Below are positions 19,736 to 29,820 of a stretch of DNA of 64,000 nt, piece by piece; positions within the stretch are counted from its first letter, which is position 1; every line of letters starts with the position of its first letter. The notes below the pieces were generated by a model. The model made no database searches and was not told where the DNA came from. It saw nothing but the letters and a program-made list of their open reading frames with translations. The position numbers were made by a program, and so were the translations under genes. This DNA comes from Dermacentor variabilis (Eukaryota; Arthropoda; Arachnida; Ixodida; Ixodidae), in contig NW_027460291.1 of NCBI RefSeq assembly GCF_050947875.1, positions 26,495,868 to 26,559,867 of the forward strand. Direction: 5' to 3'.

Positions 19736-20960
19736 AAGGAGTGTAAGGCGACTTCCAACTCTGAAATCAGCCTGGCGCAAGTGGTAAAACATTCGGTAAG
19801 CTCGCACTCTCTTAGACACGAGCAGCTAGATGAGCTAAGAGAGCTGTTAGGGGAATGTTTCGACAGATTCAGCGATTGACCAGATGAAACCAAGCTAATA
19901 ACGCATGAAATAGACCTGACTTCAACCGAACCCGTAAGATCGAAGCCAGAGAAAAATTATGGAGGCAGAGATACAGCGCATGCTAGTGTTGCGAGTTATT
20001 GCGCCCGCTGAGAGGGACTATACGTCACCGCTAATACTTGTAGAAACCCCTAACAAGGACCCTCGTCCGTGTGTTGATTACAGGAAGTTAAATGCCATCA
20101 CAAGGAATCAGGTGTACTCGATACCCAACATTGAGGAATGAATTGAAAGTGTTGGCACTGCTAAATGCATTTTAACTATAGATCTCGTGGCAAGGATACT
20201 GGCAAGTTCCACTTTCGGAAAGTGGCAGCCACTATGCCGCATTTATCTCACCTGTAGGCACTTTTCGCCCTCTCGCATTCAGCTTCGGGCTGAAGAACGC
20301 GCCGCTCAGCTTCTCTAAGTTAATGGATATTGTCCTGAAAGACTTGCAGGAGTTCACCTTGCCATATCTTGATGATGTGGCTATTTTTTCGGACAGCTGG
20401 GAACAGCACGTATCGCACCTAAAACAGGGGCTCTCAGGGTTGAGGGAAGCCGGCTTAACGATGAAAGTGGAAAAGTGTAGGTTTTTTGAATTATTGGGTT
20501 TTGCGTGCCAAAACCACTTTCTGATTATGAGGCACGACGTAGTGGACGACTCCGGAAATTTCGACCACCTGGGGTTCTTTAACGTGCACCTAAATCTAAG
20601 TACACGGGTGTTTTCGCATTTCGCCCCCATCGAAATGCGGCCGCCGTGGCAGGGTTTCAGTCCCGTGACCTCGGGCTCAGCAGCCCAACACCATAGCCAC
20701 TGAGCAACCACGGCGGTGTAGGTTTGGCTGCGAGCAGATTACTTATCTGGGCCCCGTTATGCGTCAGGGCATGAGACTGCCGGTCGAGCTGAAAATATAT
20801 ACGATTGGAGAATTTTCACAGCCGCGCACGAAGGCAGACATTCGTTCATTTTTGGGACTTGTGGGGTACAATCAACGGCACATTTCGATTTACTCGCAAA
20901 CAGCAAGTCCTTTAACGGACGTCTTCAGAAAGGGAGCACCGAATAGCGTGCACTGGGATA
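19736..20960 (+). pseudogene. Reverse transcriptase of the Gmr1-like gypsy element, split by a SINE
   Basis: Downstream of integrase come an acidic linker (SLRHEQLDELRELLGE) and the RT. The frame at 19959 contains MEAEIQRMLVLRVIAPAERDYTSPL and PRPCVDYRKLNAITR. A stop at 20141 and a shift interrupt motif A (read ILTIDLV). The frame at about 20260-20475 has FRPLAFSFGLKNAPLSFSKLMD and the intact catalytic LPYLDDVAIF. A SINE (20485-20715) then splits the thumb; the reading frame resumes at 20726 with QITYLG and continues to RSFLGLVGYNQRHI and SPLTDVF. Gypsy-type RT; inactive because of the stops and the insertion. Confidence 0.9.
20485..20715 (-). repeat. Full-length Ruka-type SINE with target-site duplication
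   Basis: On the minus strand the unit starts CCGCCGTGGTTGCTCAGTGG, the A-box side of a tRNA-derived promoter. It has GTTTCA...CC-like B-box sequence, the body GGGCGAAATGCGAAAACACC and GTGCACGTTAAAGAACCCC, and ends in an AT-rich tail. It is flanked by identical 10-bp copies of GTGTAGGTTT at 20475-20484 and 20716-20725. I recognise the sequence as the tick tRNA-derived SINE family known as Ruka; the name is from memory. Confidence 0.9.
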
Positions 20961-21415
20961 AGCACAAAGAGAACGCTTTTCAAAATTTGAAAACGCTATT
21001 GGTTTCACGTCCTGTGCTTCGCGCGCCAGACTACACAAAAGAATTCATACTTCAGTGCGACGCAAGCGACAGAGGTATGGGCGTAGTGCTTAGTCAGGTC
21101 GGCGACGATAATGAGGAACATCCTATCCTCTATGCCAGCCGTAAACTAACTTTAAGAGAGGAAGCCTACAGCGCTTCAGAGAAGGAATGCGCTTGTTTGG
21201 TTTGGGCAGCCCAGAAGTTGTCGTGTTACTTGTACGGAGCGAGGCTCATGTTCGAGACCGACCACTGTCCTCTGGCGTGGCTCAATCAAATGTCACACAA
21301 GAATGGCCGCTTGCTCCGACGGAGCCTCACTCTCCAAGAGCACAACTTCTCCGTTAGATATAAGAAGGGAAAGTTCCATAGCAATGCAGATGGTTTGAGC
21401 AGGCTAATTTGAATA
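20961..21415 (+). pseudogene. RNase H of the Gmr1-like gypsy element
   Basis: The open frame continues from the RT thumb. It has LRAPDYTKEFILQCDASDRGMGVVLSQ with the first catalytic Asp, then AYSASEKECACLVWAAQKL with the Glu and FETDHCPLAWL with the next Asp. It closes with SNADGLSRL, the terminal HxNADxLSR motif (His replaced by Ser). This 217-codon frame is the best preserved part of the element and ends in a stop at 21412. No integrase follows it, which confirms that integrase lies upstream. Confidence 0.9.
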
Positions 21416-21798
21416 GTGCGTTTAAGGGTCCCGCCTAAATTTTAGGGTTGTTATTGTTAATTTTGTTAAGCATGAACCTCCATGATTGCTCAATTTGTCA
21501 GCACGAAATTGCTACAAAAATTGGCGTAGCGAAATGCAGCATTTTTTATTTTGCACTTATGTTTTCTTTGAAGCCTAGCGGGTCTGAAGTGATATCGAAG
21601 ATACGTCATCTCGGTGCAGAGCCGTGTTGTGGGGTTCGTTTGGCAGTTGCCGGTCCTTGTAGGATGTTTTGGGGCGGTGGCATCATTGCACAAGTGGTCG
21701 CTGAAGCCAAGGCATCACCCCCTTGCCACCAGCTGTTCTCTTGCTGCCCAGCGGCTGTCAGTGCTAGAGAGTCGAGATTTTCTGGGCCATGGAGGAGC
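21416..21798 (+). other. Region between RNase H and the right LTR
   Basis: 383 bases carry no coding signal. The end, ccatggaggagc, directly before the LTR start at 21799, is purine-rich and could be a decayed polypurine tract. Confidence 0.5.
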
Positions 21799-22505
21799 TG
21801 TTAGGAATGGCCAGCAGAAGTGTCGACATGCAAAGTTTTCTCAGCCAGTTGCAGCTGCGAGCTTCCCGAAGCGACCATGGAAGCCTTCACCACCTGCCGG
21901 GGTGACTCATTTGGTAGGGACGACGATGTGCCGCGTCAATTCACCCTCGCCGCCGCTATGACTAAACGCGGTCGGCGGACCAAGCATCGTTCGTGTATTC
22001 GCCGTGACCGCTGTTTGAAGCAGGGGAGCCCCTGGAAGATATTTTGCGCGGCCGTCTCATGGGGCTTAGAAGTCATGGATGGACGCGGTGGCCATTGTCT
22101 GCGGGGTCAAGAGTGGGATGGAGAGGCGCCTACCCGGGCCAAGCCCCTCGGCGTGCTCACCTCGGCGTGGTACCACTCACCTCAGTGTGGTCAGTAAAAC
22201 CTGTGTGGAAGTGTGTGAAACTCTCCCCCTAAAAGGCAGGTCGACTACGATGACGTTGGACGCTACGAATTCGCGGTGAACTGCCGTTTTTCCATCACCT
22301 AGGGATCTAGGGAGGACAGAGTGTTTATAAGCAGCTGGTGTGCGGCTGCTGATTGTGCTTTCTCTCGCAATCATGCTAGACTGATGAACTGCAACGTCCT
22401 TATGTAGATACAGTAAATAAACCCATATTCCTGGTTCTCGATGAGAAGCAGTCCTTCCCTTCCACAACGTCCTCAGCGTGGGTAAGTTGGACGACGGCAT
22501 GGGCC
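21799..22505 (+). repeat. Right LTR of the Gmr1-like gypsy element
   Basis: The LTR starts TGTTAGGAATGG and matches the left LTR up to 22359, then continues about 150 bases further. It has a TTTATAAGC TATA-like core near 22324 and an AAATAAACCC polyadenylation signal near 22413. The end is set approximately at the GGGCCAGCTACCA stretch (~22505-22515) because the left LTR lacks this part. Confidence 0.75.
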
Positions 22506-24036
22506 AGCTACCATCTATTTAATGCTCGACTCCAAACATGACACCTTGCTTCTTTGCGATACAGTTCATCGTCATGGCCGTCATGGTCATGGCCGATCCT
22601 AGCATAGCAACGGGGACCAATGCAGGTGGCAGTGCGTTTCGCTTATAGCCGAAATATACAAATGTCCGAATGATCACGGCGAATTTTAAATAAATGTGTA
22701 ATGAAGGGGCTGTATTCTTGAGCGATAATTTTAGGGTAGATCAGTTTCTGCGGACGCTCTTTTTAAAGTCAGGCCCATAGCGCCTTTCGTTCCTGTGGTT
22801 GTCACGTAAGAGCAAAATATAGCCAAAAGTGAGCACTCGAGAACACAGCTTGGGGTTTTCTCATCTATCTTCTAGTGCAAATCTGTTAATAACCAAACAT
22901 CCTGATATTTACTTAGAGAGTAAAGGAAATGTTAAGGCGACCATTGTACCAGATGATGCATCATTTCGATGCTGTGCAGAAAGTTAGACAAATGAAGCTG
23001 AAAGACAGAGACAAGCGTGAGCTTCTTATTGCATTTCAGTTTATAAATATAAGCGATATGATACCGTTGAATTGAAATAAGGGCTTTTATGTGCTAGAAG
23101 CCGGATTTGATGATGAGGAACGCCGTAGTGGAGCCCTCCGGATTAATATATAATACCGTGACGTGGGTGTACACATTTTCCCATTTTAAGTTGCGAGATA
23201 GAAAGTAGTAACCGAAAACAGAAGGCTATGCAAATAATTGAGTGAGGCACACAAGAGATCCAGAAAACCGCCGCACTAAAATAATGCAAGAGTACAACTT
23301 GAACCACATCGAAAAACATTTAACCTTATGTGAACACTGGAAATTCAATTACTTTTTTCAAAATTGTTATTGAAGCCGCACGCACATAGCTGTCTCCTGA
23401 TCAATTCATTCTGTTGACTTCCTTGATATTCCTAGTCACCGGCTTGGGATATCTTGCTGTAAGCGTATGTTTTAATTCACGTTAGCACGTGCATCTACGT
23501 GAGCCGCTAGCTTTCGGCAAAGGAGCACAAGCTCCGTGTCTCGGATCTGCGTTTTCTACGGCACGCAAAGAGAGCAGCGCTCGACACAAGAGCGGGCCAA
23601 AAAGATCAGAAGAAGATTTGTGTCAAATGATGAAATCATCTTCTATGTGGTCTCCCTGTCATATGGTAGAAAGCACGTGGAACGAAGGGCAATGTACTTG
23701 ACTGAAAGGCCCATTATTCGTGCACAAATTGGTACAATAGTGCCTTCTAGGTATGCACTACCGTGACTACGGGAGCCAGCCTGAATTTAAAGAATCGTAC
23801 TGTTATCACAAAGCATTTTAGCAGAAGGCAACAAATATTGCGGAGCTAACAAAGCTTAGTCACTTTAGTGATCGCTGTGCAATTGCGACTTCAATAGCGC
23901 TTTCACCATAAACAGGTCTCATTTATTTTCCATATTGCGCTGAAACATTTTCTACTTCGTCACATTCCGGTAGTTTTCTTGGTTTAGTTTAGTAACCTTG
24001 ATTTCAGATATCTTACATTTATCTTACATTCTTGCA
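22506..24036. other. Intergenic stretch with one SINE scrap
   Basis: No supported gene. 23092-23190 holds a diverged Ruka fragment (minus orientation): gatgatgaggaacgccgtagtggagccctccgg. A plus frame at 23536-23766 (basic, 76 codons) has no recognisable domain. Confidence 0.4.
23092..23190 (-). repeat. Ruka SINE fragment
   Basis: Retains the tail-side body (GAGGAACGCCGTAGTGGAG and CTCCGG), ending before the promoter half. Strongly diverged. Confidence 0.6.
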
Positions 24037-24430
24037 GTAATAGAGTAAAATTTATTGCGATAGCAATTATATGAACACTCCAGGTGCACTTCGGCCGTCA
24101 GTTTTCCGTATAAAATCCAAGTGCGATAACATCGTCGCCGCACGCCGTATGGTGTATGTACGAGAAAAAGCTTGCGAGGGTGAGCTGACGATGACGGTCC
24201 AATCTCTCGCGCAACAGGCATTAAAGCGCGCAGGAAGCGCACTGTCTTCCGTCGTGCGCAAGGCACCGGGAATGGGGGGGCGGGGTTCTACTCCGGCGGC
24301 TGCTGCGTATGGCTCGGCCGCCCTTGGCCGCGCGGCCTCTAACTTGAAAGCGATTTGCGATGAGTGCAGAGTCTAGGGGCGCCTGAGGCTCACTGCTTCG
24401 TGTGCCCTGCGTTCCCATCGCTTAGTTTGC
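24037..24430. repeat. Interspersed repeat with GCGATAGCAATTATATGAACACTCC start
   Basis: The left part (attgcgatagcaattatatgaacactcc) resembles 39197-39225 (gttatagcaactatatggacacac). The following GC-rich region has parallels too (ccgtatggtgtatgtacgagaaa versus gtgcggtgtgggcgcgaagaaa). I take the two as diverged members of one tick repeat family. The open frame 24071-24376 inside it is therefore not called as a gene. Confidence 0.45.
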
Positions 24431-24460
24431 GGTGAAGCGAGAGGCCGCACGAAGGTAAAT

Positions 24461-24645
24461 TAAAAAAAAATTAAATTATGAGGTTTTACGTGCCAAAGCA
24501 ACCTTTGATTATGAGGCACGCCGTAGTGGAGGACTCCGGAAATTTCGACCACCTGGGGTTCTTTAACCTACACCTAAATCTAAGTACACGGGTGTTTTTG
24601 CATTTCGCCCCCATCGAAATGCGGCCGCCGTGGCCGGGATTCGAT
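24461..24645 (-). repeat. Ruka SINE, promoter end truncated
   Basis: In minus orientation, the poly-A/AT tail (attaaaaaaaaattaaatt) is followed by the complete body through GGCCGCCGTGGCCGGGATTCGA. It stops inside the B-box region at about 24645; the A-box half is missing. Closely similar to the copy at 20485-20715. Confidence 0.9.
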
Positions 24646-25050
24646 GATGGCGATATTCTAGACTTGTTGCCGAAGTAGCGTGCAATATGGAAGCCTTACG
24701 GGCACTGCTAAGTCGCCTGTGCTTACACTCATCTACGGCGGGCCGCTGAGATAGTGACGAGCATTGTACTCTGCTTTACAGGTCAACTGACATAAACTTT
24801 AACAGATGATTCATTTCGGCGTCGGACGTAACTGCCGGTGAAACTGAGTCAGAAGCTAGTGCAGAGGGTCGGTCAGATGACTGTGACCTCAGAGCACGGC
24901 TTTCTTTTTCTCGTATAAAGCTAAGGATGGAGGTCGTGCGGCGGAGCCTGTTGAAGGATGTCGATGAGCATCGCTGACTAGGTCAGAGATGGCACGTTAA
25001 GTGCACGCAGACAGCAGATGTTTAGCTGCGTCACGTCATATAACCTCGGC
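24646..25050. other. Intergenic stretch before the LINE monomers
   Basis: No repeat or gene recognised. It ends in CTCGGCCCGGCTCC, the start of the first monomer. Confidence 0.3.
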
Positions 25051-26100
25051 CCGGCTCCTGTGCGTCAACACAGCATGCTAATCGGCTAATGTTTGTCATG
25101 CAGGCGTCACTTCACATCATCGTCTACCTTGTGTTCCCTGCCCTGGCTACGATTTCTCCAGATGTTCCCCAACCGCATCCTGCTTGGCACGTCGACTACG
25201 ATGCAACTGGCATGGCTTCTTCCTCTCGTTCCACCGTTCCTGTGCCTGGCAGCGTCACTGTACCCGGCAGCATCACTCGAATTACGGCCGGAATGCCTAT
25301 CGCCACCGACATCAATTCACCCGTCTGCTATAACATAGCAGGCGTGAACGTAGGCGTTTTGTGGACCCGGCTGCTGTGCGTCAACACAGCACGCTAATCG
25401 GCTAATGTCCGCCATGCAGGTGTCACTTCACATCATCGTCCACCTTCTGTTCCCTGCCCTGGCTACGATTTCTCCAGATGTTCCCCATCCGCATCCTTCC
25501 TGGCACGTTGACTACGATGGAACTGGCTTCTACCTCTAGACTTACGCCAGCATCGCTTCCAGACCGTTCCACCGTTCCTGTGTCTGGCAGTGTCACTGTA
25601 CCTCGCAGCATCCCTCGACTTGCAACCGGAATGCCTATCACCACGGACATCAATTCACCCATCAGCTATAGAAGAGCAGGCGTGGACGGAGGCGTTTTGT
25701 GGGCCCGGCTGCTGTGCGTCAACAAAGCAAGCTAATCGGCTAATGTTCGTCGTGCATGTGTCACTTCAGATGATCGTCCACCTTCTGTTCCCTGCCTTGG
25801 CTACGATTTCTCCAGATAATCCCCAACCGCATCTTGCCTGGCACATCCACTACGATGGAAATGGCTTCTACCACTCGATTGACGCCAGCATTGCTTCCAA
25901 ACCGTTGGCACCGTTCATGTGTTTGGTAGCGTCACTGTACCTGGTAGCATCCCTCGACTTTTGACCGGAATGCCTATCGCCACCGACATCAATGCACCTG
26001 TCTGCTATAACGTAGCAGGCGTGGACGGAGGCGTTTTTTGGGCCCGGCTGCTGTGCGTCAACACAGCATGCTAATCCGCTTATGTTTGTCATGCAGGTTA
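25051..26100 (+). repeat. Tandem ~330-bp monomers, probable 5' UTR promoter array of the LINE
   Basis: The anchor CCGGCT(G/C)CTGTGCGTCAACA occurs at 25051, 25367, 25705 and 26044, giving units of 316, 338 and 339 bases plus a partial fourth. Each unit also shares GCTAATCGGCTAATGT, TCACTTCA, TTCCCTGCC, GGCTACGATTTCTCCAGAT, GGAATGCCTATC and ACATCAATTCACC. The partial fourth unit leaves the array at CATGCAGGTTAG and runs straight into the LINE's ORF1 leader. Open frames within the units (for example 25478-25735) are not conserved in phase. The layout recalls monomer-type promoters of rodent L1. Confidence 0.85.
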
Positions 26101-26299
26101 GTAAATCATAGTCTTTTTACAAAGCGTTCGAGTAATTACTTTCTCCTGCAGCTGCCGGGCCCGCATTGCTGCCTTTCCATTGTTGTTCAGTGTTGTGATG
26201 TTATTCGCTCTTTATTGTTGCTCGCGGGCTACATCGAAACTAGCCCTTGACCTGATAGCAAGCCTTTCTCAAAGAACTTAAGTCTATCCGCAGGTCAAT

Positions 26300-26900
26300 C
26301 GCTACTGATCACCGAGATTCAAGGCCTCAAGTTTGGGTTACCAAGAACTGACGAAGAAATATCCGGTCTGGGTGTACGTATGACTAACCTGGAGACCCAA
26401 TACTGAAGCCTAGCCCCCTTACGTTCTGATATAGAAAGCGTGAAAAGTGATGCTGCCCAAGCAGCACACACAATACAGAGGCTGGAATCGAGTCTTGGTA
26501 ATGCCGTGAACCATTCGCAGCACAACAATCTGAATTTTATGGTATTTCTGAGTTTTGAAGGTCAGAGTCGTTTACGCACTCGGAGCATGTAATCATTGAC
26601 CACTGTCGCAAACATATAAGCATGACGCATGACCGGAAAGAATTCAAGAGCGCGCGCACCTCTTGAGCAATCTTGCAGCTAATGGTAACCGCCCGATAAT
26701 AGCGAAATTCAAATTTCACATAACAAAAGATCTTGTGCTTTCCAACGCTCGCAAATTTAAAGCAACGAACTTCAGCATCGGCGAAAATTCTACAAGTCCT
26801 GTTCAATTTGCCTGCAGACACCTAGTTGCATTCGTAAAAAGCAAATCGGCACCTTACTCCCTGCGCTTCAAAACTGTGTTATTGGGTAATATTCGCTAGG
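26300..26900 (+). pseudogene. ORF1 remnant of the CR1/Jockey-type LINE
   Basis: The best preserved stretch (26650-26899) reads PIIAKFKFHITKDLVLSNARKF, then FSIGENSTSPVQFACRHLVAF and SLRFKTVLLGN. This resembles the C-terminal nucleic-acid-binding part of ORF1 proteins that carry an RRM-like fold. The upstream half is riddled with stops. Confidence 0.55.
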
Positions 26901-26991
26901 TTTTTGAAAACAGGCGCAATAGCAGCGAACTCGACGCGGGAAACTCCCATGCCGTACGGTATCGGCATGAGCTAACCTTGGTTTCTCCGTA

Positions 26992-27640
26992 ATGTTTGCC
27001 AACGCACGCAGCTTCCTCCCTAAACACGATATTCCGTCTAACCTCGCGCTGTCGTCTAACAGTAATTTGCTGATAACGGAAACCTGGCTGACGGACGATA
27101 TTACCTATACCGAGGGTTTTGCTGATCTGCCGAACTTCCGCCTTTACCGGAAAGACCGCAAAATCTCACCAGGTGGCGGTGTGCTAATCGCCGCGCATTA
27201 TGATTTATTGTGCTCGCTTACAACCATTGAGAGTGACTTGGAAATGACATGGCTAATCTGCCGTGCTTCACCGTAGGCTGTTCTCTTGACCGTTTGCTAC
27301 AGACCGCGTCATAACACTCTCGATTTTTCGAATAAACTTAATAACATCTTGAGCGAAGTTAGTGAAAAACACCTTAACGCAGAGATCCAGCTTTTCGGCG
27401 ACTTTAATTTTCCGCAAATCAACAGGACTAACAATAGTGCTTTAATCGTAGGCAATGATGCTGCTAAAGAATTTGTTAATGTGTGCCTTAGTTTCAGTCT
27501 AACTCAACTTGTACTAGAGCCGACGCGGGTTACAAGACACCTCTAATGTACTCGAACTTATAGTAACCAGCCATTCTGACAGTCTATCATCGATAACTTA
27601 CCTCCGTGAGGTAGGCGATCATAAAGTAATCCAGGCCACA
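26992..27640 (+). pseudogene. APE-type endonuclease of the CR1/Jockey-type LINE
   Basis: The first frame (26992-27276) has NARSFLPKHD (usually NxRSL), LLITETWLTDDI with the metal-binding Glu, and GGGVLIAAH. After a stop near 27276 the next frame (27286-27546) has YRPRHNTLDF and IQLFGDFNFPQI with the GDFN active-site motif. A third short stretch at about 27612 gives VGDHKVI, the S/GDH catalytic end. The core residues survive, but two frame breaks inactivate it. Confidence 0.85.
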
Positions 27641-28440
27641 TTCACCTTTCAACCCGTGCGATAACAAAAATTAAAAAATATGCTATATGACAAAGGAAAC
27701 TACGAAGCTATTAATAATGAGGTAGGCTACTTTTCAACCTTTGAGACGTCATTCCATATGCACTCACCTCAAAGAAAACTGGATACTATATAGAAACAAA
27801 ATTAATGAACTCGTAAACAAACATATACCAAAAATAACTATACACACGAATCAAAATACGCCATGGTCCACTAAAGACGCCTAAAAAAATAAAAAAAAAC
27901 GTCGCTTACGAATAGCCACGCGCTTTGGATGCATCGAGGCATGGTCAAACTACTACATGGCAGAGAACGCCTATCTAAGTGCCATTCGCACTGCAAAAAA
28001 TATTTTTTATAACCTCGACCTGCCCAAACTACTTACTCTAAATCCTCGGCAGTTCTCGCGCATTTTAAATCCTCAAAAAGCTCGTACTATCAGCGTGACG
28101 AATGCAGCAGGCGACACCGCCATGGACGCCGAGTGTGGTGATATTTTCAATACAGCATTTTTCTTCCTTGTTTACAAAAAAAAAACTGACACTCCAGGCT
28201 TTCCGCCGCCTACTAACATAGCACTGCATATGCCACGGATTGTGTTTTCTATAGAGAGTATACTGTCAATTATTGAAAAAATAATTATGTACTTCTTCTG
28301 GTGTAGACGAAATTAACTCAAAGATCTTAATGATTACTAAGCATATATGCGCGGCATGTTTCACTCTGTTCTCGCAATCATTGTCTACTGGTGCCTTACC
28401 GGATGATTGGAAAGTGGGAAAAGTCGTACCCGCATTCAAA
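27641..28440 (+). pseudogene. Endonuclease-RT linker of the CR1/Jockey-type LINE
   Basis: This region encodes degraded linker sequence. The frame 27957-28316 includes YLSAIRTAKNIFYNLDLPKLL and TNAAGDTAMDAECGDIFNTAFF, which match the pre-RT region of such elements (the N-x-G-x-x-x-x-x-D-x-x-x-A-x-x-x-N-x-x-F pattern). Poly-A runs near 27885 and 28175 cause shifts. Confidence 0.65.
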
Positions 28441-29440
28441 GAAAATAACAAAGATTACCTTTAAAGCACCGTTAAGTTTCATTAACTAGTGTCCTTTACA
28501 AAATCATGGATCATGTCATATACTCGCACTTCATGAACTTTTTAGACTCGGTAAACTTCTTTCATGCTCCTCAACACGGGTTTCGTAAGGGGCTTTCATG
28601 TAAAACACAACTAGCTATCTTTCTCGATGGTCTGCACGTTAATATTGATAACAACGTTCAAACCGATACTATCTTTTAGGGCTACTCTAAAGCTTTTGCC
28701 ACAGTGCCTCATAACCGCTTACTAATAAAATTATCCAGATTGAACTTAGATCCTCACGTAGTACAATGGATAAAAGAGTTTCTTGCTAATCGTTCCGAGT
28801 CCGTCCTTGCCAATAACTTCTCCTCCAAACCCCTCCCTATCACTTCAGGCGTCCCTCAAAGCTCAGTCTTCGGACCGCTTCTTTTCCTAATGTACATTAA
28901 CGGTCATCCGCTGCATGTATGTTGTCCTATTTGCATGTTCGCTGACGACCGTGTCATTTATCGTACTGTGACTAACTTCTCTGACCAAGCATCTCCCCAC
29001 AGTGACCTTAATAACGTAGAAAACTGGTGCAACCGTTGGAAAACCGCCTTGAACCCTAACAAGTGTCAATTTATTTCGATTTCCTGCCGTCGTAATCCTT
29101 ATCTCTGCACTTGCATAATCGCAAACATCCCAGTGGAATCAGTTTTAGTCTATATGTACTTAGGCCTAACCCTGTCCCACGACCTTTCCTGGAATGCGCA
29201 TACGGCTAACGTAATTACGTCAGCGAACAACACCCTTGGGTTCACGAAACGTCACCTTCGTGATGCCCCACACCACGTCAAACTACTCGCATACAAATCC
29301 TTTGTCAGACCACAACGGCAATATGCCGCCGCCCATCTGGAACCCTCATCAAAAATAAATCATCAATGCACTCGTGTCAGTTCAGAATCGTGCGACTATA
29401 TTCATATATTCTTCATATTCACATAACATCAGCCTTTCAA
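28441..29440 (+). pseudogene. Reverse transcriptase of the CR1/Jockey-type LINE
   Basis: The first part (28560-28690) has QHGFRKGLSCKTQL and SKAFATVPHNRLL (motif A; the second Asp is now Ala). The main frame (28704-29426) continues with VQWIKEFLANRSE, SGVPQSSVFGPLLFLMYIN (the GVPQGSVLGP block with Gly changed to Ser) and MFADDRVIY, the catalytic F-A-D-D. The thumb follows, with WKTALNPNKCQFIS, LGLTLSHDLSWNAH and SFVRPQRQYAA. A stop lies upstream near 28680. The remaining C-terminal stretch to 29815 has many stops. Confidence 0.9.
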
Positions 29441-29820
29441 TCTTAAAAACAAAATCTAGCTTGACATCTCTCGTTTTTCGTCGTCGTATCGCCACGCTCT
29501 CTTTACCACAATTTTTTACAGTTCGCTAAACCGCCCACATTACGTCACACCACCATCTTCATGCACGTCACAGCGCACCAGCCATGAACTCCAAGTTTCT
29601 CCTCCTCGAACATGAACTGTTACTTTTCAAGCGTCATTTTTTACTCGAGCTTCCAAAGACTGGAACGACCTACGCTTCAATGTCGCTGCCATCACATGTC
29701 ATTCAGAATTTCTGCAAACTGCTCAAACTTGTATTTTTTCCGTAACACCTGCCTTCTGTGTACATCTTAACCACCCCTTATGTAATACAATGAAAAATGA
29801 AAATAGAAAGACCAGTTAAG

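Larger units (their letters stand above)
13329..22505 (+). mobile_element. Nested Ty3/gypsy element, Gmr1-like domain order
   Basis: Reading the plus strand, the order is truncated LTR, gag fragment, an antisense LINE, protease, integrase, reverse transcriptase (split by a SINE), RNase H, then a more complete LTR. The integrase lies before RT and RNase H. That is the arrangement of Ty1/copia and of the Gmr1 subgroup of Ty3/gypsy; the RT, integrase and RNase H motifs themselves are of gypsy type. All pol modules are on one strand and nearly continuous (17855-21415), so the order is not easily explained by local inversion. Frameshifts and stops make it non-functional. The right end is approximate. 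Confidence 0.8.
25051..29815 (+). mobile_element. CR1/Jockey-type LINE with monomeric 5' array
   Basis: In order on the plus strand: monomers, ORF1 remnant, APE endonuclease and RT, with no RNase H. At nearly 4.8 kb with a recognisable 5' leader, this is the most complete LINE in the window, although every frame is broken. The 3' end is placed near 29815, where an A-rich stretch (aatgaaaaatgaaaatagaaag) ends and antisense BEL/Pao sequence begins. Confidence 0.8.

Noticed and set aside
24071..24376. 101-codon frame as a gene
   Set aside because: It lies in an interspersed repeat with a probable relative at 39.2 kb.
25051..25735. Tandem open frames of 81-102 codons suggesting a repeat protein
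   Set aside because: Phase is not kept between monomers, and the array leads into a LINE, so a 5' UTR is the better explanation.
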